Assembly (NCBI GenBank): GCA_019055375.1
Contig: JAHQIW010001913.1
Coordinates: 1-64,000, forward strand
Direction of reading: 5' to 3'
From: Parelaphostrongylus tenuis
Taxonomy: Eukaryota > Nematoda > Chromadorea > Rhabditida > Metastrongylidae
Length of the DNA stretch: 64,000 nt
Part shown: piece by piece, positions 21,735 to 34,085 of the stretch
Position numbering within the stretch: the stretch's first letter is position 1
How the letters are laid out: every line of letters starts with the position of its first letter
Made by a program: the position numbers and the translations under genes
Notes under the pieces: generated by a model
What the model was told of the DNA's origin: nothing
The model's database searches: none
What the model saw: the letters and a program-made list of their open reading frames with translations, nothing else

Positions 21735-21945
21735 TTCACTGAACATAGAGTGTAAAACGTTCGTCGTCGCTAACTCTTAGTGTGGGGACTGGAACTCCCA
21801 CAGAGATTAGCAAAAGACGAGAAAGGGTAATCGCCCGACCGACGAGATCGCAAGATCGAAACACGTGTATCGGGCTCTATAAGTCAGACTTCATTGACAG
21901 ATCACATGACATGCGTGGCTCAAATAATGATTATCAGGAGCTTTC
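21735..21945 (+). mobile_element. Family B hammerhead element copy
   Basis: Leader AAAACGTTCGTCGTCGCTAAC, GTGTGGGGACTGGAACTCCC, then the ribozyme at 21833 and the 3' segment GATCACATGACATGCGTGGC to TGATTATCAGG. Its ribozyme lies 314 bp from the 21519 copy in the same orientation, so the pair may be a tandem dimer. Confidence 0.7.
21833..21875 (+). ncRNA. Hammerhead ribozyme, family B, one core change
   Basis: Helix I (GCCCGA 21833-21838 with TCGGGC 21870-21875), helix II (GATC-GCAA-GATC), GAAA and CACGTG-TA are all intact. The core reads CCGACGA: the invariant U4 is C, which should inactivate it. Confidence 0.8.
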
Positions 21946-21949
21946 ATTA

Positions 21950-23880
21950 TTGTTTAGTGTCCAATCTTTCACGCGGTCTTCCACACATTTCCTCTCTTTT
22001 TGTGTGTCTGAAAGTATGCATTGATAATAAATGATCATAACCTAATCAATGTATTTTCCCCCACTGATAACTTAGGATTGTCCTACTGCTTTAGCTTCAT
22101 TGAGATTTTGTGCAGTTTTATGGTCTTTAGATCAGTCTCGTTGACGTTCAATTGCGACGTTAGCTAAAGCAGCATAAAACTTGGGTGAAACGGAAATAAA
22201 GCGAAGGCATTTGTATATATCCACAAGACAACGCCATTCTTTGCACAATGTGGCCTCTTGTTCTGGAAATCACCTTTTAGCCGTTCCTTTTATCACTGAT
22301 CGAATAAATGTGACTGAGATATTCTCTGAAGTGATCAGCTCGTATCACAGCCATTTTAGTTCACTACTACTGTCAATCCTATTGTGACGTAAAATCTTCC
22401 TTTTTGGATTAAGGCTGCTCAAGAGATGTCTAATTGTTCTTGGACTCATAAAACTGTATGTTGATACCTGAAAAGAAGCCGTAGAAAAGGAGAAAGAATA
22501 TAGACCATTCCTTCTTTGTCATTTTAACAAGTCTTGAAAGCTTTACCATCATAACATCGCTACATCAAAGCATTTTTCGTAAAAAAAAGCTTTTTTCAGA
22601 ACACCTGAAAGATTCACTTTCAGAAAGTGTCAAAATTTGGACGGGCACTATATTTTCTGCTTTTCTATACTTCATGTCTGAAGAGTGGCCTATCGCGGCT
22701 TCTATCCGGTGGCTATCTGCTGCGAAAGTAGAGGTGCCTATGATTGGGTGATTTTCAAGTATTTTCTTAGCTCAGTCAATTGATTTCGTTCCATTTCAAG
22801 TCCTAATATGGATTCTAATCTAGCGGTGTGGTTTTTGATAAGTAATTTTGTCTCTTCAGTACCAGGTTGTTTGGGAGAATCTGACTTCTTGCAGCACGCA
22901 TAGTAATGCCCCAGCGCTACTCTCAGTATTCTCCGGAGAAAATGTATTAGCTCGCCTATCAAGTCATGTAAAATAATAAAAAATGAAATTTGTTTAAGAG
23001 TGTTTCCTTGAATATATATGTTACGTAACTCTAAGAGAATCTTCAAAATAAAGCACACGTAGAATGTCTTGTTATCACGCGTGATAACACACGATACACG
23101 CGAATAACATCATTGAATGAGAAAGGCGGTACTCCCACTGTCATGTCAACGCTCTACGGCTGGTTGCTCAACGTAGAGCTTCCAGTGTCAGGTCTACAGA
23201 AAGCGGTGAGTGTGTTCAAAAGATCTTTTGTGTCGGCTTCGACTGCAATCTAGGTCTTGTCTGTTTTCCTATTGGGTTAATGGAGTTGCTTGGGTGGCCG
23301 CCAAGTTCCACCAGTCAACTTCATTTTTCCAGGCTTTGAAGGAAGTGAAATGTGTTTCGAAACGTTAGCTGTCGCAAATGAATTCTATTCCAATGACCTT
23401 CATGTCTGGGGTGAATTGCAGATCGTTGGGACTGTGTTTGAATAATAATGTGTTCATTGCTCGTTGCTCTTTACTATGAGTGAACGAGTAAGAAAATGAC
23501 TAGGTCAATCCATTTTTTACTCCTCTATGACCTGTTTTGATTGACGCACTGTTGAAGTGGTCTAGGACTGTGACAATTTAATGACTCCACCGGCAATTCT
23601 CGCTCTCCTCGTATTACCAAAACATTCATTGCTCATCGTCCTCATGGTTTTTCTCTGCATTGCTCATTATTCCTCTTCATCCTCTGTTGATCGGTCGCGC
23701 TCTTCACAGTGTTCACTTTTGCAATATAATTGATATTAGCACCAGATATGGTTCCAAATTTGGTGGGGCCATGCAATCGCAGAAGATTGTGGGCAAGAGA
23801 ACATATGCCACGATGAAGCTATTCACGCCAATCGTGGCCAACTAGATAATCCCTTGAAAGACAATGTGGGATATTATTTT
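21950..23880. other. Unassigned; one lysine/glutamate-rich frame
   Basis: The minus-strand frame 22738-23058 (106 codons) ends in a charged, helix-like stretch (TARLESILGLEMERNQLTEL). It has no family match I know and no paralogue here. A perfect 17-bp palindrome, TTATCACGCGTGATAAC-like, lies near 23071-23089. Nothing else is recognised. Confidence 0.35.
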
Positions 23881-23884
23881 TTCC

Positions 23885-24110
23885 CACACTGCGCGACGTC
23901 AGATCTCGCTCAGCTAGTGTGGTGGCGGCGTCGCGCCGCGTAAGAAAGGCGGCGCGTCTGATGGGATGACAGAAGCAAATAGCATGATAGATGCGTGGAG
24001 GCGATCCCAGATTCTGAGGAGAACTATAATCATGAAATGATGGAATTTCATTGAAAACGCTTATTTATTAAAATCCGACTATAGGGAAACTTCATTGCTA
24101 CGAAAAGATA
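23885..24110. repeat. Dispersed repeat with GC-rich end
   Basis: A GC-rich stretch (GGCGGCGTCGCGCCGCGTAAG near 23925) is followed by AT-rich sequence (ATAATCATGAAATGATGGAA near 24030). The same order occurs at 45590-45840 (GCGGCGGCGCGACGGGGCGG then TAGTGATGAAATGATGAAAT). GC-rich relatives occur at 29360-29395 and 48283-48325. Family unknown. Confidence 0.5.
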
Positions 24111-24189
24111 AAATGTCAATAAACAAACTTTCATAAACGCATTTTGAATGAAAGTAACGCCGGTTTAACCATTTTTGAATGAAAGGAGC

Positions 24190-24385
24190 GCATGTGACGC
24201 CACGGATAGAAGGTGCGCTGTGTCGCACACAAGGTCTATGGTTCGACCTCGCGCTCATTGCTCACAAAATCGTCCATCCCTCCTTGATGATAGACTTGTT
24301 TGGGTAGTTAACAGCACTTGTTCATATACTTCGCTAGGTTACGAAAAGTCACTGTGAAATCCTGGTATAGCGCATCCCACGGGAA
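24190..24385 (+). repeat. tRNA-derived SINE, copy 5 (internally shortened)
   Basis: Head GTGACGCCACGGATAGAAGGTG, CTGTGTCGCACACAAGGTC and an excellent B-box GGTTCGACCTCGCGC. The body is shortened, keeping GATAGACTTGTTTGGG and GCGCATCCCACGGGA. Confidence 0.72.
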
Positions 24386-24419
24386 GGAGCGAGAGCGGAA
24401 CATGTACTGATGGTCCTTT

Positions 24420-24700
24420 CAAAACCACCTGTCCACGTGGCCACATTGCGGTTATTTGGAGTAATCAGAACGGGGCGAGGTGCAGGAAATCATGTGGAGA
24501 GCATAGTGGACTATGAGGATTAAATAGAACACGTCAAATGGCAAAGATTGCAGAGATGAATAATGTTCATAGTTGAGATCGATTAAAAAACTCCTAAGGG
24601 TGGTCGTTTAAGTGGCATTCTATAGCAACCTGTATAATCATTTCTGACAAACAAGTCTTGTATTGTAATTGCCTTTACCTAATCTTGTCATTTTTTGTGG
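24420..24700 (+). repeat. Dispersed repeat, copy 1 of 2
   Basis: ATGGCAAAGATTGCAGAGAT, TGTTCATAG, AATCATTTCTGACAAACAAG and TTGTATTGTAATTGCC match in order at 28990-29190. The family and boundaries are unknown and there is no open frame. Confidence 0.55.
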
Positions 24701-27700
24701 TATCGTCGCTATGGCACGTCTATTTGGGGTTATCACATACTCCAATATATCAGATGATATAGTTTCGATGGCAAAACTGATTTTAGCAGGAAAACGGAAT
24801 CTGGCACAATCCCAAAGATTTCGTCGAATATTTTGTTTCTAGTATAAGGTTTGAGATAGTTCCATCTATGAACAGAATGTTCGCAAGTAAAACATTCTAA
24901 AGTTCATGTCATTTATAGATATAAAGCAATCACATCCGGAATCCTGAAAAGACGGAGAGCACAAGCCAACGTATTCGCTCAGAAACAGACACGGAAAATA
25001 CATCTACCAGTGTTGCAATTCTTATAATCCGAAGTCGATCAATTGAACAATGAAAGCTGCTCCATGATTCTAAGATATCAAGGAACAAATTCATTTGTTC
25101 TGCACCTCTCCCCGACTTGCATGGAAAAATCAAAATTCAGCAAAGATTGTCTAACATAATCACGACTGCAAAGATTATTGTCAAAGAGGCTCGAAGAGAA
25201 TTTTCACAAGGTATGTTGCTGTACGCACTTACTCAGGGCATCGAACACGTTTTAACGAAGAAATAAGTTGAACGGCTGAAATATTTGTAGAGGGAATCAA
25301 GCAAACTATTTGCAAGACAAGATTGTAGAAAGCCAAAGTGTAACAATGTCAACTTAAGCAGATAAAAAAGATGTCTAGTGCAAATGGGATATCATTACTC
25401 GAATACCCTTGCGACTTCTCGTCTCGAGGAGTAATGCAGAACGATAGCAGCGTTAAACATCTTCACGCAGTAAGGACGATTTCTGGTGACATTGCGCAGG
25501 GTGTTGACAGGAAATGGCCGCAAGTGATTAATGACGACCAGATAGCATTCAAGTGGTGAACACCACTGAGATGGAAACGATTAGTGATATTTGTTTTACA
25601 CGAGATAATAAAATGTATTGAATACATTTCTTCCTAGCTAAGAATGGCCACATGCTCAATCTAGAGCATACGGCGAGTGACAGAAGTCATGCCAACTTGG
25701 AATAGACTAACTGAAAATAGTAGGAAAGGAATAGTGTACGAACAATATGAGCAACACGAGGCAATCTGAACATTTCGTGATGGCACCAGAAATGCATAGA
25801 GCTTGATGGTTCATAACAAGCGATCATCAGTGGTCACACATTGACAAGATCAGAGAAAAAAGGAAGGAAATTCACAAAGTCAAACACCTTCACCTAGCAC
25901 TTCACGATATTACTTGCTTCCGAGCGCTCATATAATCGTCTGTATAAACAGAGAAGGACTTTATATCTATAGTGAGACAGGAAGAATGAGCCAGCATCTG
26001 TTCGAACACGGCACATTTGATCACATGCAAGACTTGAGGTGGTGAAGGCATTCGCGAAATCGAAGGTGTTATCCTGCAATACCCATAAAAGGACATCAAC
26101 ATGAGAGATCTAGAACTCGATGGAGTATTTCTCAAGATGCATTTAGAGCACAAAAGGAAAGCAGTGACGATTTTGAGGAGGTAGTCACAGTTCTAGGGCA
26201 TAAATAGGAAAGACTAGAAAGTAAAAGCTTGAAGGAATTTAGATATACATCAAAAATTCGAGAATGAATAGATAAGGGGAGCGCCTGATTATCACACATG
26301 ACTTAGCGCCTTGTGGCGGATTGGTTTCCGATCCAAGGACGGTTCAATGCAAATAGTGTGCAAACAGCGCATAAATGACTTTGTCCTATCTAGGAGATTG
26401 AGTGTCATACTTTTCAGTGGGCGACTTTCAGATGATTTTTTGAGTGAATTTTTATTAGAAAGGAAAGTATCAACTGAGAAGTAGAATCTAGTACGGAATA
26501 GCGCGACATTAATAGTGGTGATCAACCGACATCGTTTTAAAGAGATATTTGTCGGACAGATAATCAACTAAATTCCCTGTGAATCGTCGTTTTTTGACTT
26601 TCAATTTCAACTACATTGACTTGATCTATTTGCGCTCTACGCTGGATCGAGTTGGAGCATAAAATGCGTAAATGTACAAAACAATACTTTTCATCAAAAT
26701 GAAAATTCTTACACTTACTTGTAGGAAGTCTAGCACATTACTTAGAGTGTATTCAAGCCTTCCAACAGAGCCCTGGGCAGCAGTTTTGGACATGTTACCA
26801 AATTCACTATTCTTAATTTCATGTTTCAATGAAAGTGTCTCCATTGAAGTAAACACTCGGCCATATTATCGCTATGTAACACAAAACATAATTGAAATCC
26901 TATAGAGTAGACTTTATACTTTGGAACTGTTCCGCTAGGATAAAGACATTTATTCCTCGTTGATTATATGAATCTATATTCCAATTTTTCCCCGTCCTCT
27001 CACCTACCTTGAACCTTTTTCATCTGCGTTTGAAGGAAAGTGAGCAGTCTTTGTCAACATTTAAATAACTTCCGCCATTGTTTTGTGATTTAGTGGAAAT
27101 CATGTTCTTTCAGAAACTACACGCTTTCACTTCCTCTTTGTTATAATAACAAAACATACTTTCGATACTTTCGGTCCACTAATGATCTAGAGGTGGTGCA
27201 GTGAAAGAACCAGTCAGACTTCCCTATCAGAATGCTCATAGGCAGGCAGGTAATCGCTTTCACGGCCTCCAGACATGGCCATTATTGGTGCAGTTTGGCA
27301 CCTTAAACTTTAATGATTAAGCCAAATGTTAACACAACGATAGCAATCCTTGGAAAATCTTAGAACATAGAAAAGATCCTACGTTTTTTTGAGATACGCT
27401 TAGTACGTTACAACTAACAATGCCCAGCATGATGACAACAATAAAAGAGCACAGCTTTACCACACCGAAACCTCTAGATACACGCTTTCAAAATGACAAC
27501 AGTCCCATTAAACATCAATATTTTTTACTGTGCCAAGCTGAATCATTCTGAACGTCATGCGAAGCTCAACAAAATAACCTCACGAGTTCTAGCCAGCTCC
27601 GTGTTGAATTAGGACAAGATAGTAATAGATACTAAAAGGATAAATTTATGCATGATAGGTAAAAATAATGGAGGAGAGCGACATTCCTGGCGCTCTTTCA

Positions 27701-27995
27701 CAGCATTTCAAAGGGAAGAGTCATTGGTGGCTCAAAGAACGCTCTGTATTTAGGAGAATTTCCGAATGAGTTCATGCCACTCCACTGCAGCTAACATTTA
27801 GCGTACTTTCAGTTATCCGCACCCTGCTTCGATTTCTTGAAAAAACCTACCTTTTGGTTGTTTTCGTGGTTTGAGTAGTCATTCGATAAATTGAATCAAA
27901 AAGAAATTTTATGGTCTATTTGCTCTCGAAATTTTTTTATGTTGTACTATATCAGCAAAAACAATATTTTGTTCCTCATTCAAACATTTCTCACT
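24700..27995. other. No recognisable gene
   Basis: 3.3 kb without recognisable elements. Small frames at 25371-25559 (+), 26292-26567 (-) and 26626-26856 (-) have no motif, no splice-consistent neighbours and no second copy. This is the longest stretch free of recognisable repeats, so a diverged host gene with small exons cannot be excluded. Confidence 0.4.
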
Positions 27996-27999
27996 GATT

Positions 28000-28960
28000 A
28001 AATTTTTCCTCTAAACTTTCAGGAACCATTCAATAGCTTAAATCTCAAGTATTTCAGCAATGTCTTTAGCTTTTGAAAAAAACTGCTTAGTGCGCTGTAA
28101 ATATTAAAAGATGAGAGGGATTTGCAAATTTGGCACCGGGAAAAGCGCGGTGACTCATTGAGAAGGTAGCGAATTCTATTCACGCATTGGCGAAGCACGG
28201 TAGCGTGGTGGCCAACGTCAAGCTGCGCGCAACTTAACATTTTTTTAGCTGCTACAGCGCACCAGGAAGTCGCTTCCAAAAATCAAATATATCATATGAA
28301 CTGCGGAGATTTAAGTTCTCTCATGGTTACTAAAAGCTTAGAAAAAGAGGTTCGGTGAACGAGAAATGTTTGAATGAGAAACAAGGTTCTGCTGTTACAT
28401 CACAATAATAAAGCCACTTTCAAATTCGAATGCAACATTGGAATTTCTGAGATTTAAGTTCTTAGATGATTGTTAAAACTCTAAAAGAAATAAAAAGCGC
28501 GATATGGTCAGTGGACTGAAAAAATATGTGGGCAACGGAAATGATCTGTTTGTGAAACACAATCTTGTTTTGGCTGCTACAGCGCAGCAAAAAGCCGCCT
28601 TTCATAAAATGGATCTGAAGCCGTCGAGAAAGCTACCATATAATAACTAAACGTCTGAGAAAAGCTTTATTCAGTCAGAAAATTTTGAATGAAAAACATA
28701 ATTTTATTTTATTGTTACAGTGTGCTGTAAAATCCATTGTGAGAACAACATGCACCATGTTTTTGATTCGAGCTATCGAATGATTATTAAAATTTGAAAA
28801 CATGGAAAATGAGCTTTTTACGCGGGATCGAAGTAGCGTGCGGATAACGGCTGTCACTCTAGTGCAGAAGAGCTGTGCAAAAAAAAAAACCTTACTTCAT
28901 TTGTGCGGTGAAACACCATACCCGATTCGGACGATGATTGCGAAGAGCAATATCGTAAGG
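28000..28960. mobile_element. Foldback element 5, second subfamily
   Basis: The centre near 28130-28250 (TGCAAATTTGGCACCGGGAAA...GCACGGTAGCGTGGTGG) is flanked by subrepeats in opposite orientation. To the right, units begin at GCTACAGCGC (28251), GTTACATCAC (28394), GCTACAGCGC (28576) and GTTACAGTGT (28714), spacings of 143, 182 and 138. Units share ATTTAAGTTCT, ATGATTATTAAAA-like and GAAACATAATTTTATTTT-like blocks. Confidence 0.65.
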
Positions 28961-29190
28961 AAGAGCAAGTGGCGAGGACAGTCGACTTAAATTTTCGCCG
29001 TCGTAATGATGACAAGACCACCAAATTCAGCCATGATAAAGACTCATAAGTTAGTGATATTGATAGTGGTGAAATGACAAAGATTGCAGCAACTAACAGT
29101 GTTCATAGATCAGAGCGATCAGAAATTTCACTGCTTCAATATGTAAATCATTTTTGACAAATAAGCTTTGTTTTGTATATGTCTTCGCAT
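28960..29190 (+). repeat. Dispersed repeat, copy 2 of 2
   Basis: Matches 24420-24700: ATGACAAAGATTGCAGCAAC, TGTTCATAG, AATCATTTTTGACAAATAAG and TTGTTTTGTATATGTC. Confidence 0.55.
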
Positions 29191-29439
29191 ACTTTGTCGG
29201 GCGTACTCTCCTCTGCCTTTGTTCTTACTCTCAATTTTCTCACGGTCTCGATCAGCTACCGTAACTGCGGCGTTTCCTGTTGTGAGAATGAAGGCGCTCG
29301 TGGCAACGGAAGCGCAGAAAGCACAATATTTGCGCACAAAGACGCAAATGTCCCGCCCAGCGAGTGCCGCTTAGCGACGGCGCGACGCAGCCTGCCTATC
29401 AGAGGTGGTCGCCGAAGGGGTATAGACGAAAATACCTAT

Positions 29440-29890
29440 CAAAATTGTTTTGTGAATGACACTGTCACCTTTTCGGAAATACCGCTGAGACAGGGACAGT
29501 GTTCAATGAGCTCCATGAAGCGGGGTATGTCAGGCTACGCATAAACAAAGGCAAAACCTAGTCCATGAAACATTTACTGTAGAAAGGTGAACAAATTAAA
29601 CAGTTCTCTTAACATAGGAACTCCCTCTTTAGGCACACTCGAGTCTCTCAAAGAAGACATAGCAGCTGCTTACCTTTTCGATTCAACAGTCCTCCCATTT
29701 TCTTATGCAGCAGAGACGCGGGATGATACCACCTGCACGCCACCCACAGAACGCATGGGCAGCCTCCTGAAACTCAATCAGTGCTCACATTGTTTAGTCG
29801 GTTTGAGCACTCAAACTTTCGAAAGCTACCTCATATTAGAGATCACATGATGTATGTCTGGATAGAGAAACACAAGCGGTCACATAATAA
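29440..29890 (+). pseudogene. RTE-type LINE reverse transcriptase fragment
   Basis: Translated blocks in order: a palm-region remnant ending in AETVFNELHEAG-like sequence (29475-29520), then about 29540-29650 with degraded INRKKT and YVYLG regions, then AYLFDSTVLPFSYAAETRDD (29664-29725), and a LLKLNQCSHCLVGL block (29765-29810). These match the region after the catalytic motif of RTE-clade LINEs (AHLFDSTVLPAL.YAAETW). Frameshifts separate the blocks, and 5' and 3' parts are missing. Direct neighbours are unrelated repeats. A related fragment pair is at 62310-63345. Confidence 0.72.
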
Positions 29891-29894
29891 GAAG

Positions 29895-32150
29895 ATCAAA
29901 TAACGTATGGCAGTTCTCATAAATAACTTTTATTTTTTCTCATTGCACATACTCATTAATATTAACGATGTCAATTTCCAGATAATTATAACAGTTACTG
30001 GACAGACAGAGAGTCATAGTGGTCGATTCAAATTTCCCGTACTAGCCGGCCGGTCACAGTATCTCACAGGATCAGTCGTTGTATTCGTGCAAGTGGCAAC
30101 TGTTTTATGTACCAGATGGCCAGTGTTGGCTGATGAACTCTTCGAAACGCAATGAATGGCTCTTTAAAAGGACGTGTTCTCACAGTAATTGATCAGTGTT
30201 GTGGTGGCAAACTATTCACAGGTTAACCAAACAAGGATTTTGGAAATCATCACGCCGTCATGGAGCGCCATTCAACTGTGGGCGCCACTTTGAGCTCGGC
30301 TGTAACTTCCACCTCTCCTGGCTCTAGATCATTCTGGTCATAGCGTAGTGTAGATAATCTCGTTGTATATTGCCTATGTGTGAAGTCACTGCTCTTTACA
30401 ATGTGTAGCTCCTCTGATTCTTCTTGAGATCTGGGATTCGGGGCATCTTAGGCTTAGGCTCACATCTATTGCATCATGGAAGTGTTAACATTGCGTTACA
30501 TGTCGTGATTGTTGTTTGCTCAATTATAGTTATGTTGCACTTGTCATTTGTTATAGGTTGCTCGTGACGGCGATGAATATGGTTCGTTGGTCTCAGGATC
30601 AACACTGTCCTTCATCCAAATAAATAGTAAAAGACCCGCGTGCCACGAATACTTAAGGCGACCGAGTGACTCTTACGGCACATAGCACACACTCACTGAC
30701 AATAGGCAACAAAACCTAACTACTCTAGTACAGTCACCAATGAACCTAAACCAATTTAAGCTTTCTCCACTGATAAACTAATACCAGATGAACGTAATGA
30801 AAAGTGGAGTGAACTCCGAATGAAATTCTTTAAGAAGACAACGCAAGCCATGGGCGGACGTGTTTGTGAATAACGCAAAGTAACTGCGTCCGCAAATGGC
30901 AAAGAGCTTATCAAACTGACCGATTTGGTCCATCAAACGTCACTATGCTCCAAACAGACAAAAGGTGGAAAGTATGCTGAGGCTCGTATTATCAGTGTAA
31001 ACATTGAAGTATCCATGTAAGTAAAAACATCGTGCCAGCTCATCAGTATAGAAATATGTCAAAATAGTCAATCGAAATTCATTTATTTGACCGCTTCTTG
31101 CGATGGTATGATCTTATAATATACCCACTAATGTAGAGTGCTGTGCAAAGTGCATGCACTTAACATTATTTGGTTCATCAAAATAGTTCTCCGTCAAGGA
31201 TATGTCGCCAAGGTCATTAAGAGGATTGAAATGTAGTGATTAGTAACAAACTAGGATAAACAATAATGAAGAAAAATTTGGTTGTGATCGAAGCTATTCA
31301 CTGACAAGATTTGACATAAATGAACAATGGAGAGTTGTTTGATATTGAAACACTTTTTCCGCTTGCTTAAACACTGGTACGATTTTATGATGGCCTTCTA
31401 GAAAAAACATGTTCATACTTTGCCAAAGTAAACCTAGAGCACCCAAGCAGACTAAGTTGTACTAACTTTACATTTCAAGACACTGCACTGAAAATTGCAT
31501 AGCTTTCTGTTGCTTGGAACGTATACAGAGATATACCGGTATCAGTTTCGCCTCCCGAGATGGCACGGTGTTGGTGGACAAAGTTTCTGTCATTGAGAAA
31601 GTGGCATTGCTACAATCCTTACCGCCTCATCTGTTTTCTACTTTTCGATAAGGGGTAGTTGATAATTTACTGCCACAAGTAAATTAAATGCTTTTTCGTT
31701 ATCTTCTTTCGTTTCAACCTTTAAGAAAAAGGTGTTTGTTGCTCTTTTCAAAGATTTAGTAATCATTCGGTGGCTCAAATCACGAGAATTTTAGTGGTGC
31801 ACTTTATTTTTAGATGGTCCTTTTGTAGCATTTTATAGCAAGAATAAAACTTTCACCTCATACTCAAGCACTATTCGCTAGAAAACTTTAGAATGTACTT
31901 GTTGAGTGCTTTCTTCTGTTCAGCCATTCCGAGGTGATACTGATATTATTTATTGAATACTAGCGAAGCATACAGCAATATAGTTAGTAATGCAGCTTGA
32001 ACATACAATTATCGAGGTGGCTAAAGTTTCTGCGGCTCGCCTTGTTCAGAGCCTAGAAAGATCATATTGATACGCAATTCGCTAAGCCAAAACCTCCATA
32101 ACCCAGGCACCAAACTTTAGAAACGAATTTCGGATCGTACAGTAGAAGCT
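29895..32150. other. Mostly unassigned; one solo inverted-repeat fragment
   Basis: No gene is recognised. At 31083-31150 the sequence GACCGCTTCTTGCGATGGTATGAT...AGAGTGCTGTGCAAAG matches the terminal inverted repeat of the tRNA-like element family at 44758, 52315 and 63356. It is a solo end. Confidence 0.5.
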
Positions 32151-32189
32151 TGATTTTGAATCATTCTTCGTTTGATGTTCTGGATCTAT

Positions 32190-32960
32190 CAGCTATTTAC
32201 TTGTTTTTTCTCCTGTAAAGGAGTTTTCCGTGCGTTGTAACTGTTAAAAGAAGATTGGGCATCGCAAATTTGGCGTCGGCAAAAACACGGTGGCTCGATG
32301 CAAATGCTGCAAAGTAATATCCACATACCGACAAAAACACGATGGTTTTGAACCATTGCCGCGTTGCGCGAAATCCGATATTCTTGAAGCTGTTGAAGCG
32401 CAGTGAGAAATCTTTCTAAATATCAAATACGTCGTTGTAAGTGTCGAGATTTGCGTTATCTTCAAGTTATCGAAAGTGTAGGGAAAATGTTCTGTCGGGC
32501 AAAAAATGCGCCGAATGTGAAACATAAATTTATTCTCACTGCTATCGCAATGAGAAGTCCCAAAATGTCAGGTGTAATATTAAAATTGCCGATATATGGT
32601 TATCGAGTGGTTTTCACAAGTCTAAATAACTTGCTACTTCTCAATAAATGCGACGAGTGTGAAATGTAATTTTATTTTTACTTTTGAAACGTACTTAGAA
32701 TTCAAGTAACATAGCGCGCTACTGCAATCTTAGAGATTCAATCCATCAAATAGCTACCAAAACTTTGGAAAAAATCAGAAAACATGGTTTACCAAAGAGG
32801 TTGAAATAGTCCGCGGACAACGGAAATGATTTGAACCCGTGAAACCCAATCACCTTGTGATTGTTACAGTGCATCAAGAAGTTTCTTTCTGGAACCAAAA
32901 TTCTTCTATTTTCAATGATTTTAACCTCTGAATTTCTGAAGCTTTGGTGAATATTTGATA
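32190..32960. mobile_element. Foldback element 6, second subfamily
   Basis: The centre GCATCGCAAATTTGGCGTCGG...ACACGGTGGCTCGATGC (32257-32310) is followed by a diverged inverse at 32320-32385. Left units are reversed (AAGGAGTTTTCCGTGCGTTG) and right units forward (TGTGAAACATAAATTTATTC, GTGTGAAATGTAATTTTATT, TGTTACAGTGCATCAAGAAG). It shares its centre with the elements at 28.0 and 59.9 kb. Confidence 0.62.
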
Positions 32961-33024
32961 GGTTGATTCTCAGAAATTTCAGTGGTATCCTATATTTGTA
33001 AAATAATTCCTTTCTGCTGACTTA

Positions 33025-33300
33025 CATCCCGACATATAGCTGGTGGCACTCTCGTGTTCCAAAACAGGTTGGTTGTAAAAGCTCAAAGGTATGACTATCT
33101 CTCAAGCTCGGCATAACAGAAAAAATGTGAAACTCTTCCAAAATGTCCTCTTCTTCTATACAAAACATGCAAGAGGTTGGTTCCTCCATTTCCTCAAAAT
33201 TTGATGGCTAAAGTATTGGCGGCAAAGCCTCGTCAAAACCCTAGACGTATGTATCATACCATATCTCATTATTTGGTTAGTATTTCTCATGCACCAAACA
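33025..33300 (-). repeat. PLE-linked downstream block, copy 1
   Basis: About 270 bp nearly identical to 34695-34975. On the minus strand it reads CMRNTNQIMRYGMIHTSRVL and onward; on the plus strand MAKVLAAKPRQNPRRMYHTI and onward. Both directions are open, so I cannot say which, if either, was coding. In copy 2 this block directly follows a GIY-YIG domain, as does a diverged relative at 41440-41620, which ties it to the PLE. The solo copy here has lost the endonuclease part. Confidence 0.6.
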
Positions 33301-33874
33301 GTAAAAATGATTACGTTTCCCCACTGGTGCGTTTTGGCCCATTTTTCGCTGGACAAAGCATTTTTATAAAATTTCCAGTAACCACACTTCATTATTCGTA
33401 CGATGAACTGCCAGGTCCGATTAGCTTCTACGATTACGAAGATCAAAATGTACAAAAAAGTAATTACTAGACAACCGAATAGAATCAATGTTGCTTTGCT
33501 GACGGAACCCACGATCCGTTGTACATAATAAAGAATTATAAGAACGTTAAGCTAGCTCATTAATAAAATGGCATAGTCCTACAAAAATAGATCTAAGTAC
33601 ACTCTTAATAATGATGCGAGTGTATAGAGCGTTGTAAAAATGGAGATTTATTGGTCAATAAAAGTGAAGAAAACACCAAACCAGCTGATTGTAACTGAGC
33701 TTGCCCATAGAATGAACTGATTCGCTAGATGAAACGAGAGTTATTTATCAGTGAATCCTTTATCCGGAAGCAAATTTATGATGACTAATCAGCCTGTACT
33801 TATTAGAGGAAGTCAATAGCGCATAGAGAAACCAATGTTTCTGTTGGGACTGCTGCATTTAAAACCACTATGCT

Positions 33875-34085
33875 AAGAAGTGGGGCGCATGAGACGCAGA
33901 TGAAAGAGGTGTCCTGCGACACATATAGTAGTCGATTCTATCCCGCGCTCCATTTTACCAAATGTTCCACCTCCCGCAATCTGTAAATTGGACTCGTAAA
34001 TATCTGGGAAGATACCAACACTGGAGCGATATATCATTAGTCAAGTAGAAGTCATAGTAAAAGCCAGATATACGTATAATCTCCT
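33875..34085 (+). repeat. tRNA-derived SINE, copy 6
   Basis: Head GGGGCGCATGAGACGCAGATG, CCTGCGACACATATAG, degraded B-box CGATTCTATCCCGCGCTCC, and body CAAATGTTCCACCTCCCG, CTGGGAAGA and AAAGCCAGATATACGTATAATC. Strongly decayed. Confidence 0.6.

Noticed and set aside
23071..23089. Perfect short palindrome near TTATCACGCGTGATAA as an operator or telomere-resolution site
   Set aside because: It is a single occurrence with no associated gene or repeat, and too short to support a function.
28250..28780. Regularly spaced repeats, considered as a CRISPR array or simple satellite
   Set aside because: Units are 138-182 bp, diverged, and inverted around a centre. Spacing and symmetry fit a foldback element, and the organism is eukaryotic.
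32403..32669. 88-codon frame
   Set aside because: It lies entirely in foldback subrepeats, and equivalent positions in other units are not open.
33156..33512. 118-codon minus frame as a membrane protein
   Set aside because: Half of it is the PLE-linked block and the rest is AT-rich sequence not shared with the second copy, so the frame is a chance fusion.
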